64,000 nt of DNA, taken from Geosiphon pyriformis. Taxonomy: Eukaryota; Glomeromycota; Glomeromycetes; Archaeosporales; Geosiphonaceae. Below the pieces are notes generated by a model. It ran no database searches. It had not been told where the DNA came from and was given only the letters and a program-made list of their open reading frames with translations. Shown piece by piece: positions 13,987-25,693 of this stretch (position 1 is the stretch's first letter; every line of letters starts with the position of its first letter). The stretch covers positions 124,001-188,000 of the forward strand of contig JAAOMT010000012.1 of assembly GCA_016748015.1 (NCBI GenBank). Reading direction: 5' to 3'. Position numbers and translations under genes: made by a program.

Positions 13987-14711
13987 ATGGACAATTTTCT
14001 ACCCGGACAAATATTTACAACTTCGGCCAGTCTGGTGGATAGCGTTGACAGTATAGTATTTATTTCTTCACTCAATTTCCTTTCTATTCTCAGTCTGCAG
14101 TAGTCTTTAAATAAAGAGACTTTTACTAACTTTTCAGTTTGCTCATTTTTCATTATCTTCTCTTTGATTCATTTTTAGGAAAGGTTTTGGTAGTTCTTCG
14201 TGACGGTAGAAAACTTATTGGAGTGTTAAGATCTTTTGATCAATTTGGTAAAATACAACGTTCATGAAGCCCGCTTTTTCATAATCTCAATTAATTTGCG
14301 ACGTGGTTTCAACTCGCAAACAAATTTGTTCTCAAAAATTAGCAAATTTGGTATTACAAGATACCATAGAGCGAATTTATGTTGGTGATGCATATGGTGA
14401 TATTCCACGAGGAGTGTTTATTATAAGAGGGGAGAACGTTGTTCTTTTGGGAGAAATTGTAAGCCTTTTGGCACTTGTTTCTTTTTCTCATCTCTGATTC
14501 ATTGGCTATTTTCTATCGTTGCTTTTGGACTTTTGCCCATAAGGATTTGGATAAAGAAGATGATTTACCGCTAAGACAAAGACCTGTAGAAGAAATTCTA
14601 TTAGCCCAGCGAGAAGAGATGGAGGCGCGACAGAAGCGTGAAAAACTGAAGAACAAGCTTTTACACGATCAAGGATTTAGTGTTGATTTTACCGAAACAG
14701 ATTTGTATTGA
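13987..14711 (+). CDS. LSM1: LSm1, subunit of the cytoplasmic Lsm1-7 mRNA decay ring, four exons
   Basis: Lsm1 defines the Lsm1-7-Pat1 complex that binds oligoadenylated mRNA 3' ends and promotes decapping in the cytoplasm. Exons 13987-14050, 14179-14247, 14343-14458 and 14544-14711 join in phase to 138 residues (human 133). The Sm1 motif reads [27 protein letters not shown] and the Sm2 motif [15 protein letters not shown]-like ([13 protein letters not shown]). The charged C-terminal tail ([19 protein letters not shown]) is typical of LSm1 and separates it from LSm8. Exon 1 ends at an A/GTATAG donor chosen because it restores the SLVDSVDRKVLV join. It lies 288 bp downstream of homocitrate synthase on the same strand and converges with SPO11. 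Confidence 0.93.
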
Positions 14712-14887
14712 TTGTTCTTTGGTGTAATATTAAGAACGAATAAGATAATCTGGCTATTTTGAGGGCTCTAATGAGATTAAATCTCTAACAGATAAAGATA
14801 TCAGATAATTGAGATATTTTTTATCAAATATTATCCGTTATTTTTAGCGGGGAAAAGGCTTCTTCGATACCCAAGTTACATGGAAGA

Positions 14888-17162
14888 TCAAAGCCATCCC
14901 GAGGGAATTTCTACTTTCTTCAGCAAATATTCTAACAGATTATCAGAAACTCCAGTGCAAAGACATTGTATTTCCGCTTTCTTGCCTGCGATCAAGATAC
15001 GAGAAAGCTCATGCCTTTTGAGATATCATTATTTATTAGACCAAAAGTTAGTAAGCGGATCAGATAATTGTTATTATTACATCCAGGAATTTTTTTATTA
15101 CCTCCATTCTTCCTTGAAATAGTCACGTCGAAGCAAGCTTAAAGCCTTCTTGTGATCAGCATACGTAATTGGTAATAAATCGTTCATGGAAATATTGAAT
15201 CTGAAGGAGGAAAAGATTTTGGACCTTATCCATTGTATTCTTTGCTCGATGCAATCAAAATGTTATTTATAAATACCTGCGCCAGTCGTGACAATGTACT
15301 CCAAGCCACTGTACATCGGGCGTTGCGAGGTTTTCGTTATCGAATGACATTGACTAAAGAGTTTAAAATTAGATTCACAAGCCTCAACGCCATGTTGAGA
15401 TGTAAATCAGCACTTACCGTCGATCCACATCTGTATACGCTAAAAATGTCTATTCCTAGTAACCCATTTTATGAAGAAAATCATTTTAGAAAATAGAATG
15501 GCTAAGTGGGCTGAAAAGTCATATATTACCATAAGGATCATTATCGAATAAACCTAAAATTGGGATGCTTGTTTGACCGGCATAACCATGATCAATTTTC
15601 TTCCAATTGGGTGGGTTTCTTTTGATTTGATCCGCAATGAGTTTAACTAATTGGCGTGTTGCCAAATCCTTTGTATCAAGGGTATATTAATGGCCATAGT
15701 AAATTCATATAATATAACATGCCAACTTACTGGATAGCCTTTACCCTAAGAAAGTGTATGTTACACTTAATAGTTTCCCTAAACAACACATCTTATATGG
15801 AAAGAAAACAAACCGTGATCATTATGCAAGCACCAAGCATTTGAAATATTTCATTTGAAAGCATATATTGAAATGTGGCCTGTTGAAATGAAAAAAGTGT
15901 TATTTGGCACCCAAAAATAGCTTAGGTAAAAGTTGAGATTTAATACTACCTCTTTTTCAATAATAAATACAAACTTGACTTGGCTAGAAATTTCGATTCG
16001 TTTTTTATTAATATTAAATAAGAATTTAAATAATTTAAAAAGAATAAGCTAAATAGCCGTCAAAAAAGGATATTATTGATTAGCTCCAGTGTTGGAATTA
16101 AGGTCCCCTTCAATTTTTGAATTGGTTTTGGGGTGGCAAATATTAGTTCAAAATACAATTGAAAGGTAAAAATTGCTTTTTTTTTTTAATGAAAAAATTC
16201 ATGCTTGAATCATTGCCTGATAGTTAATGGGCGAGCAATCAAGAATTGTCCCGTCCTTCTGTATAATCTTGAGTTCTCCAGCTACCAAGCCCTTCGCTGA
16301 AGCTGTCTATAAAAGTATATTATTAAAATTTTAATAGTGAGTCAATAAATTGTGGTTCAATTGGGAAATTTCAACTTACAACGTTCAAACAATAACGGGG
16401 TACTTGAAAAAGACATGCTAATTCGTCGATTCCCTAAAAAAAAAACAGATAAAAAGGGTACTTTTCTTTGGAATTATGTGGTATTTTTTTTTCTTACTAT
16501 GTCAACTGTATGTTGAGTTCCGAATAATTGGACGTCTTTGTAATAAATATCACTAGTGGTGAAAAGAAAAATCATAAATTTTCCTTTGGCAAGTTAGAAT
16601 TCTAATTGGTAGTCTATGTGAAAAAAACCGTTTTGTAGCTGTCGTGTTCTGCACCAAAAGCTCATGAATAATCTCCAAGAGTCTGATAATAACTGCGAAA
16701 CTGTGAGGATTCTTTGACGAAAGAAAATTCAAATGTTTCGACGCGACTAAATGGTTTCTCCTTAGTGTACCAGTCTGTGAATCATAACTATTAAATTTGT
16801 ATGAAACAAAAAAAATTAAAAAATGAGACTGAGGTGTTTAAGCATAATTTTTGCTTATTTGATTTTCTCGTACCGAGTGTACATGTATTTCCTCGCTAGT
16901 GCGTTTGAAACTGTTTTTATTATTAGAGGATTACCATTTGCAAGATCATGTAAGAGTTTTTCTATGATCGATTCGATTTTTAAAATTACCCAGGTTCTAT
17001 GAGGAAAAACCAAAAAAAAAAAATTTTAAATTTTAAATTTTTTGCTCCAAAAATTTCTATCAGCTTTCTTTGCCTTGGTCGAAAACTAGTTTTGATAAAT
17101 TCCATCGCAGGAGGAATAATATTGACTTCATCTTGGTCTTGAACGGTTATCGGAACTTCCAT
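14888..17162 (-). CDS. SPO11: SPO11, meiotic topoisomerase VI-A-like protein, fifteen exons
   Basis: Makes the programmed double-strand breaks that start meiotic recombination. Exons: 17162-17074, 16996-16874, 16787-16629, 16552-16498, 16433-16380, 16306-16217, 16107-16074, 15999-15950, 15879-15814, 15745-15731, 15668-15530, 15455-15418, 15353-15277, 15200-15102, 15014-14888. All phases agree and give 404 residues (human 396). The 5Y-CAP winged-helix region carries KRDIYYKDVQLFG with the tandem catalytic tyrosines (Y127/Y128). The Toprim domain carries FIIEKEATFQYML (glutamate E216) and LGLFDNDPYG (metal-binding D287, D289). The end, KKAEIQCLCTG onward, matches the usual SPO11 C-terminus. Introns 1 and 6 appear to use GC donors, intron 7 is AT-AC, and exon 10 is 15 nt. 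Exon 1 is the least certain. All catalytic residues are present, so the gene looks functional. Confidence 0.92.
16000..16073 (-). other. SPO11: Putative U12-type AT-AC intron of SPO11
   Basis: On the minus strand this 74-bp intron begins ATATCCTTTT, the U12-type 5' splice-site consensus, and ends AAAAAAC. There is no GT or GC donor within reach that gives an open frame. Using the AT-AC borders joins LIN to RIEISSQVKF through an A/GA codon and keeps the conserved alignment from GTLIPT to FIIEKEATF. The segment TTCTTA, 19 nt before the 3' end, is a possible but imperfect branch site. Confidence 0.75.
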
Positions 17163-18110
17163 TTTGAGAAATCAAGTATTAAGTCAAATATCAAAGTTTC
17201 CGTGATACTTTAGGGAAAGCTTCTAAATACGTCATTTAAAATGATATTTCGATTTCCTGCAACTAAATGATGAGAATTCTACCAATATATCAGTTCTCCT
17301 GATATCATTAAAAATTAAAAAATATGGTATTCTAGCAAATCTGAAATCAAGAGTTTTCAGGAAAAGAACCAAGACTCAAATTAAAAACCAAAAAATACAA
17401 ATATTCATATGTATTGATTTTGTAATATTTACAAGTTAGATAAAATAATTGTTTAGTTTTTTAAAAAATATTTCAAGATATTATAATTTTAGCCAAATTA
17501 TGTTTTGACCTTAAACAAAAATATATATTTTTAATTATTAATTAGTCAATTTTTTTTTTAAAAACTATAATTTTAGTTTCGTTACTTTGGAGAATATAAA
17601 AAATTTTAAATTTTCAAGATAAAAGTTAAATTATTAATATATAATTATAAAAGTTAAATTATTAATATATAATTATACAATTTAAATTATTAATATTATT
17701 ATAACTCTTTCTCTTCTTATTTTCATGATTCCAACCAAAGCAAAAAGTAAAAAAAAGAGACAATTTACACTTTTTTTATAGTAACAAAGAAAACAACAAT
17801 CCAAAAAGCTTTCTCAGTTATAAAAACAGCTAAACTAAATATTATAAAAGTATTTTCTTTAATTAATACTGATTTAAAACAACCAAAAATTATTTTAATA
17901 ATATTCTTTTCTTTGATTAAAAGTAACTCTTTAGTTAAAATTTTTATTTAACCAGTATACTAAGAACAGCATTAGTTTTGTGTTTTTTGGAAACTTTAAA
18001 TTTATTATTACTGTTTTATAACCTGCTTTTTTTATTTAATACCAATTTTTTTTATTAATCTAGTTTTATTAATTAAAACAATAACAATAAATTTCAACTT
18101 AATTATAAAC

Positions 18111-18147
<37 letters not shown>

Positions 18148-18714
18148 TATTTATTAAAATAAATACTAATTATTTTTTATTAAAAAAACAAAATAAGTTA
18201 TGTTCTAATATATACTTTATTTAATTATTAAATAGTCTTATTTAATTCAAAAATTGGGTTAAAACAATATATTTTTTTAAAACTATTGCATTATTAAATT
18301 TAATAATTAAGAAATTATTATTATTATTAAATTTTTTTTAAGTAAATAACTTTTATTTTCGTGTTTAATGTTTTTTTTTAAAGAATAATTGGCTTATATT
18401 AAAATTATATTTTAATTATTATATAATTTTGTTAGTCTTAAATTAAGTATTAAACACAATATTAAATTGTTTTGTATAAATTTTGCATTTTAAATTTTTT
18501 TAAATAATAATATTAAAATTAAACTTGTTAAATTACTTTTTATATATATATAAGCTTTTGGTTAATTTATATAAAATATAAATATTATTAAATAAGCAAT
18601 TAAACTAATTTTTAAAAAATATATTTTTTAATAAAATGTCCAAAAATTGTAATTTTAATTAATGTATTTTATTGTTTTTGTTTTTGTAAAATAATTTAAG
18701 TAATTTTGAATTAA

Positions 18715-18760
<46 letters not shown>

Positions 18761-19326
18761 TATTGTTAAAAAAATTTACATAAAATAAATATAATAAATA
18801 ATTTAATCATAAACATTAATATTAAAAAACTCAAATATCAAAATAAAAAATATAAATAACACTTGAAAAATAGAATTGTAATTAAAAATAGTTGGTTTTT
18901 TTTATTAAATACATTATAAACATATTAAAAAATCAAATTTTGCTTAAAAAACAGTATAGAAAATAATGCACCAATCAAAATGCTGGACTTCAACAAAAAG
19001 TTGCAACCAAAATGGTAATAGCCTTAATTACAAATAAATTTTAATGAACATTTTCGTCTACTTAGGTTCCAAACTAAAAATGAAACCAAATCCCGGATAT
19101 CTACAAACCATATGTTAAGTAAGATGGAGAATTTCCCAAAAAACTCGATTTGATCATCTTTCTAATAGACATTGAAAAATTACTATGGACTAAATTCAGC
19201 TTGTCGTCTACTTAAAATCATGTCGAAGCTGCTGTTAAACTTTGCAACTTGGCCAGTGAATGAGGACATGTTGAGCAAGAAAGATGGGCATATGAGAAAA
19301 AATTGTAAAATTAATTTGTCTCTCGA
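17163..19326. other. AT-rich spacer between SPO11 and the end of TAF1
   Basis: From about 17,390 onward this is low-complexity A/T sequence with AAT microsatellites at about 18,114-18,147 and 18,717-18,761. The latter tracts resemble the TAA-rich tail of the LINE at 41,150, so they may be old retroelement tails. No coding is supported. The first 200 bases should hold the SPO11 promoter. Confidence 0.45.
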
Positions 19327-22300
19327 TTATCCATCAAGAGAATGCAGGCTAGATTGCTTGGTTGGAGATATTTCCATCTTTTCCTCTAGTATTGCTTGCT
19401 CTAACGGTGCTATATCACTCATTTTCTGTGTGAAATAAAAAATTATATAATTTAAAAATAGAATAATTGGTACAAATATCATATAATTAGCAGGTTAAGA
19501 AATCTTAACCTCATTAATTAGTTCTAAAGCCTTGTTCCTAATTTTATCGGCCCATATTGTGAGTGTATCTTTGCCATTATACTGATGACAGTTATCAACC
19601 ATCAATTGAATATCTCTCAAGAATTCAGAAGCAGTATGATACCGGAAATTCTTGCAATTCTAAACGAATAACATTTATGAGGTAAAGTCTAATAAGAAGA
19701 ACCAAAAAATCGAAAAGAATAATTGCCTCTTTGATAGTTCCCAGATCCATTGGATGTTGAATTATTTCATGATATTGTGGGGCATTCTTGACAGGTTTCA
19801 TAAATGGGACAGCCTAAATTGAACAATATTAAAATTAGAAGGATGCACATCAATCCAAAAGAAAATTTTAAATAGATAGACATATTTAAAACCTCATCCA
19901 TTGCAAATAATGCATAGCAAATTCTTTGAAGAACATTAGACAATTCAACGTCGGGTCGACGTCTGCCGTGACCGTAGCTTTTAACATGGGGACGAACATA
20001 ATCTCTAAAGTGTTCTTGTTCAGTTTCTTTACGCTTACGCTTTTCACCTGTAATAATTACAAATTACTATAAATAATTACAAATTAATTCCTGAAAGCGA
20101 TAATACATACTTGAGGATTTGTTCCCTTGTGCTAAAGATGCTTCTGTTACTCTGTTTGAAAGCTCAAGTTAAAAATTGACGCAAAAATATCATTGCTAAC
20201 AATTATGTATAATTTATTTCATGCTCACTTTTCCACCACAGCCTTTGATATTGATATTTTGGTTCCTTCCATTTTAATTATAGGTTCCTGTTCAAATGGA
20301 GGGTCTTGTGAAGTAGAAGAGGAGAATAGCTCGGATTGTTTGTCGGGATTCATTTCTTTAAATTTTTTGCACTTTCGGTTAGTTTTCATATGGCCTAATT
20401 CTCCACAGTTTCCACATCGACGCTATATATAGGATTTTCAAATGGATGAACTTTGAAAATAAACTATAAAATACTCGCGTCTATTAATGGTTTTATCTTA
20501 ATCTTACAATAGGCTCCGGTTTTTTGTCTTTTGGATTAGAAGTAGATCCCTCTATCGAAGTCTCGGCTTGTCGCGCAGCCATACGTTGAAGACGACGTTC
20601 TTGATTTCGCTTGAGTTTTGCCAATTGATCTTGGATCCTTGAAATAGGTCGACATAATAATAAGATAAAACTCTTAATATAAAAGATTGATCCTAAAATA
20701 CCTTTTTTTCAAGCGCTTATTTTTTTCCTCATCATTTGTGGGTTCCAATTTATCAGCACTGACAATAAGTATTGAACAGATTTAATTAAAATAAAATAAA
20801 TACATATATGCCTTTACTTAAAATAATAACTGACCTCGTTGTTTGTTCTTCGATCATGTGTCTATGCCGCATGTATGCATTTATGACAGCCGGATCTATC
20901 ACATCTTCAACTTGAAAAAGTTCTTCACCTGAGCTCATCCTGATCTAATTTTACGGAGGAAAGCGCCAACCCGAGTTTCAGGCTAATAAATAAAAATGAT
21001 GAGATACTGAAAATACTTGCTATTGGTCAATTTACCTTGCGAGTAATGGTGAGCCTTCTATTGCGATGAGATCCATAGGCATAGCTAGCTCTGGATCCCA
21101 TACTGCCATCAACGGAGTAATTATCATCCAGGTCACCCGATGAAAACATCGAAGGAGAGGAAGCCGAAGAGTATGTATGATCCTCGTCGAGTTCTGCCTA
21201 GTTTAAGATGTTAGTAATATTATCGCCAAAAATTGTAGCTCCTCTAGCTTACCTGATGTAGTTCATTATTATTACGAGATTCTTTATAGTGTTTTTCTTT
21301 AGATTCTTGGACATTGCCCGATTCGTCAAAAATTTCTTGTTTATTACTTAATGAGTTATACTGTGCGTTCCATATACGATCTATCTAGTGAAAAGTTTAA
21401 AAGTTAATTTTTATCTCATTTATTATAGAAATTCACTTATGCTAAAAGAATCCTATTAAAATGGAGAGAGAAAAATACTTCTTCTTGGTATCTTTGTTGT
21501 TGCTCTGCAACACTGTACTTGTGGGCACTTTTGGGTAATTTTTCGATTTCAGCTATTGTGGATTGAGAAGACGATTAGTGATGAAATGCTAAATATTGAG
21601 GAAGAAATTTGTTACCTTGTTTATCCTCGGCGGATTCCCCAACCTTCAAAAAAATATCTTTCATAGAAACTCTAATGAAACTAAAGCCTTCATCTATCCC
21701 AGTAGGATCACCATCACCGTGAAGTTTTAACATAGCTTTATTCTTGATATTAAATTTAAATTTGGTAGATCGAGATAATGTTAAATAATTTCAGAATAAA
21801 AGAACTTGATTAAATTGTATAAAATGAGGCATGAAAGATACCTGTGTGGCGTTCAAAAAATTACGTGTGGTAATCCACGGAGCTAGTTGTTCTTCGATGG
21901 AGAGTTTAGATTCATCTCCTTCTTCTTCGCCGTTTCCCGACTTTCCAACATTTCCATAACCAGAATCCAGTAAATGACGCTGACCGACCAACATGCTTTC
22001 GTATAGGCATATCTAGAAAAGATTAATTTAAACTATTAATATAAATGAAAATGCAGATGCATCAGATCAAATTATATTTACCATTTCTGGTGTTAACATT
22101 GTCCTTAAGTCTTCTTCACTTGGGAGATTTTTTGATTTTGATCTCCAGAAACCTCTGTTAGTTCCATTTCGTTGAAGCTCGGCAAATTCCTGCACAATGA
22201 CCAAATCGATAGTTAAAAATTAGATACTATTTCCCATAAAACGGAAAAGAAATTCAACTCAAGAATGTAATTTGATACCTTGAGACGTTGACGTATTTGC

Positions 22301-25300
22301 AATTCACTGTATTCCTGGAATTGTTTTAAGAGCTTTCCTAGTTTTAGTCGATGATTTGGATTTTTTTTCATGAGCCTTAATGCAGCGACTTGCAGTCGAT
22401 TTTTGATCGTTGTCGTTACTTTGCGCGAATGTGGACCAGGTACTTCTTGCAGTGGATAAGTTTGACCAACGACGAAAAGATTGTTGATTTCTCGTATATA
22501 ATATTTCGTCTTTCCTTTGTATGTATTTCTGAAATTCACAAATAAATGAGATAATTAGAAATCTCTTGAGGTGCTTGATAAAATAATGCTTACTTAATGA
22601 CAAGAAAATCGGAATCTTTTGGACTATGCATAAACAAGGGTGCTCTTATCAAATTATTGAAGATTGCAGGCAAAATTTGGCCTGGTTCAACGTCGCCAAA
22701 ATTCATAAAAGGAGAGGCATCTGCTACATCCAATATTACAGGTTCACCAATATCAAGCTGAGATATTAAGATAGGAAATTTGAATCAGATTTCTCTAGAA
22801 AACCTAACAAGAAATGGAAAAGTATACACTTACTTTTGGAATTGTCGTATCATTTTGATCAGTTTTTCGATAATAGTTGAGCAAAAGACTGCCCATTCCG
22901 GTGTTTGACATAACTGCAGGATACTCTTCCTTCAAATATAATAAAGAAGGCCCTTGTAATAGACTTGATGAAGAAACAAAAAATACTGTTATGTGAGAAG
23001 TTCTCTTACAGAATATTCCAGTAAAATAAAATTGCTATTGTCCTTTAGTGTCAGCTCTTTGGAAGTTCGCATCATTTCTGCAACTTTGTGCTTCATTTTA
23101 CGTTTCTTCATAGAGTTGACCTTGGAAAATCGAATTTCTTGTTCGACTGGAAATTGTATTGATGTACGATGAAAAGCACGTAATTCCGCTTTACTCAATT
23201 TGGTCTTGAACTAAAATTTTAAAGATAAGAATAAGTAATTTTTTTGGTATCTATACGACATCAAAATGTACCAAGAATTTAACTCACGTATGGGATCTGT
23301 AATTTTAAAGCTGGAATAGAATGTTGGACAACAAGCTGGCCATAAGTTTGTCTTACTCTCTGATCTCTGCCATCACGATTGGTGTCGTAGGATGTATCAC
23401 ATGAAATATTGAATCGATCAGTCTTAATTCGTTTTGTAAGAGGAATTTTCGGTATTCCTCCACCAGGATACTTTTCCAAAAGATCATAATCACTAGCCTT
23501 TAGACAAAATTTAAATTTCCGGGTCAATTTAATATGTGTGAGAGGAAGTATTTAACCATTAGAATATGTGATTCCTACCTTTGAGGTATTCTTTCTTAGC
23601 GTCCCTTTTTTTATAGTTCCTGGATAAAATAAAATGAGATCGGTACTTTTGCTAACAGATAATGTAACTTTATATTGCCGGATTTTAATTTGCCCTACCA
23701 CTTTTTGTCTTGAAAGTTGGAAGAGAAAATTCCATAAGAGATCTATCAATAGATCCATGAGTCTCCCTAAACTCCAAATTTTGATTTATCGAGTTTTGAG
23801 TTTTTTGGCTAAAATCCCATAATATAGAATTCACCCAAGATCCGCGTTCCAACTCTAAGGATTTGGGATTGGCCTATTAATTCAAAATGTAAAGACTTAA
23901 GATAATCATTCTCAAATAGAAACCATCTTTAATCGAGAAAATGTATTACCTGATATGCTTTACGAAAGTTCCGCAGACTACCAGAAGGAAAAAGGAAATT
24001 TAAATTTTTGTAAAATAATATGGGAACTCATAAAATGAATACCTATATGCATTATCGTCATCCTCCCAAATGATATCATCTTCCCATGAATGCATCATTA
24101 AGGGGTTATAAATATTTGAAAGATTGGCCAAAAATTTTTGTTCATTAAATTTAAGGTCAACCTCCTCCTGAATTTGCGGATTAAAAATATGATAAATAAA
24201 TATACACTGATGTCTTATATTCAGAAAAAGGCTCTCACCTGAATCTCAACATTTCCATTTTGATGGGACTCACACAGAGGCTTCATAGATTTTGATCCAA
24301 ATGGTCCATTATTTTGTGTTTGAATTGAAAAGAAATCATTGTTATTTACAGATTGTTCCAACAATTGCCGATAAAGTTTGCGATCATCATCTTCAAATGC
24401 GAATTCACGGCGGACCAAGCTAGACACTTCAAATATAATTTCTTAAATATGTAAAGAAACGTAAAGATGATTTAAAAGATTAGATCGATATTAATTATTC
24501 ATGAACCTTTTGGAGTTCGCAATTGAATTTTGCGTCGAGGAGGAACTTTAGTAGCAAATAGTTGGGTGAAGTTTAGAACCTCATCTTTTTTAAATGCGGG
24601 ATACAAAGATGTGATATCAGGCTGTGGTGGTATAGAAAATGTTTCGGGGGCAAATGATATTGATTTCTCCCATACAGGGGTTTCTGAATGCGAAATGAAA
24701 AGAAGAACCTTTAGGTTAAATGTGTTACCCGTCTAAACTCTAAAATCTCGAAAAATTGGAAATAGCTACTCTCAGGAACTCTGCGATCCGGATCAAGTTC
24801 AGAGACTTTAATTTCAGATTTCACACTTTGATCATAATCTTCACCATAATCTTCGAGCGATGAATGAAGAGAAGGTAATAATATTGGCATTGTCAATGAA
24901 CGTTTGAGGTTTATTAGACTGTGTACACCCTGTGGATAGTATTTATTCAAAACAATCGGATCTTCTGCAGCCAATTCATCAATTTCGAAAAAATCTATGG
25001 CATTTTCTTCAGGTTTTATGCTAGAATTCTGAAAGGTAGCTTGGACGCTGCCTTTTTCAAGTTGTTGTTCTTTAACCTCAGCGAAATCCAAAGAGACAGG
25101 AAGCAGCTTTTCGAAAAATTCTCCTCCATTTTCAGTGACGTGCTGTAAGGATTGTATAACTTCCTAGAAAACATAGTAAAAAGGTCAATGAACAAAATTG
25201 ACTGATTCAAAAGTGAAATCAAACTTCAAAACTTACCTCATCTAAACCATTGTAGTCGATTTGGCCTTCTTCGTCAACGTTCCCAAAGAGAATACCGGCT

Positions 25301-25311
25301 AGGGAGTCCAT
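19327..25311 (-). CDS. TAF1: TAF1, largest TFIID subunit, many exons, one bromodomain
   Basis: Scaffold of the general transcription factor TFIID in the nucleus. It starts at 25,311 with MDSLAGILFGNVDEEGQIDY, the TAF1 N-terminal opening; exon 1 is 25,311-25,237 and exon 2 runs 25,163-24,729. Roughly twenty exons follow with short introns. Recognisable parts in order: an acidic N-terminal region (TAND-like); the central TAF1-specific DUF3591 region, including WEDDIIWED (near 24,070) and QLAPWITTRNF (near 21,880); a Ser/Asp-rich linker (near 21,100-21,200); RHRHMIEEQT (near 20,860); a CCHC zinc knuckle, RRCGNCGELGHMKTNRKC (20,375-20,430); and a bromodomain (about 19,510-19,990) with the acetyl-lysine-binding Asn in NCHQYNG. 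The stop is at 19,327-19,329. One bromodomain lies between the human state (two) and baker's yeast (none in TAF1). Internal exon borders were not all fixed. Confidence 0.93.
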
Positions 25312-25693
25312 AACAGAGTAATGTTTTGAAATTGATTAGAACGGTTAGAACCAGAAAAGCACTTTATCGGAAAATACCGGCTAACATACAGCTGCTATTC
25401 GATAAATTATTATAAATCGGAATATTCTTCGGTAATTGAATAGGTTTGCAATCAGTGATTCGTCTAAAATCACGTTGTATTTCCGCGGATATTTTGCCTG
25501 CTATGAAATAGGCAAATTTCAAAAGCCAGGTAACTGTATATTATATTTTTGCAGTCTAGTCGAAGCTTTATTAAATATTCCCAAACGATTGGCCACTGGA
25601 CTTCAACTGATCAACATTACCATTCTTGATATATAATGGGAATGGTACATGTCACTTTGCCAAAACGAATTCTACATTATTAATAACATTAAA
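25312..25693. promoter_or_regulatory. Divergent promoter between TAF1 and acetyl-CoA synthetase
   Basis: Only 382 bp separate the start codons of two oppositely transcribed genes, so both promoters must lie here or inside the genes. A GATAAATTATTATAAAT segment near 25,404-25,420 is AT-rich, but no specific factor site can be assigned. Confidence 0.6.

Noticed and set aside
14880-15496. Plus-strand frames of 80-87 codons
   Set aside because: They are shadows of the last SPO11 exons on the minus strand, where the protein family is clear.
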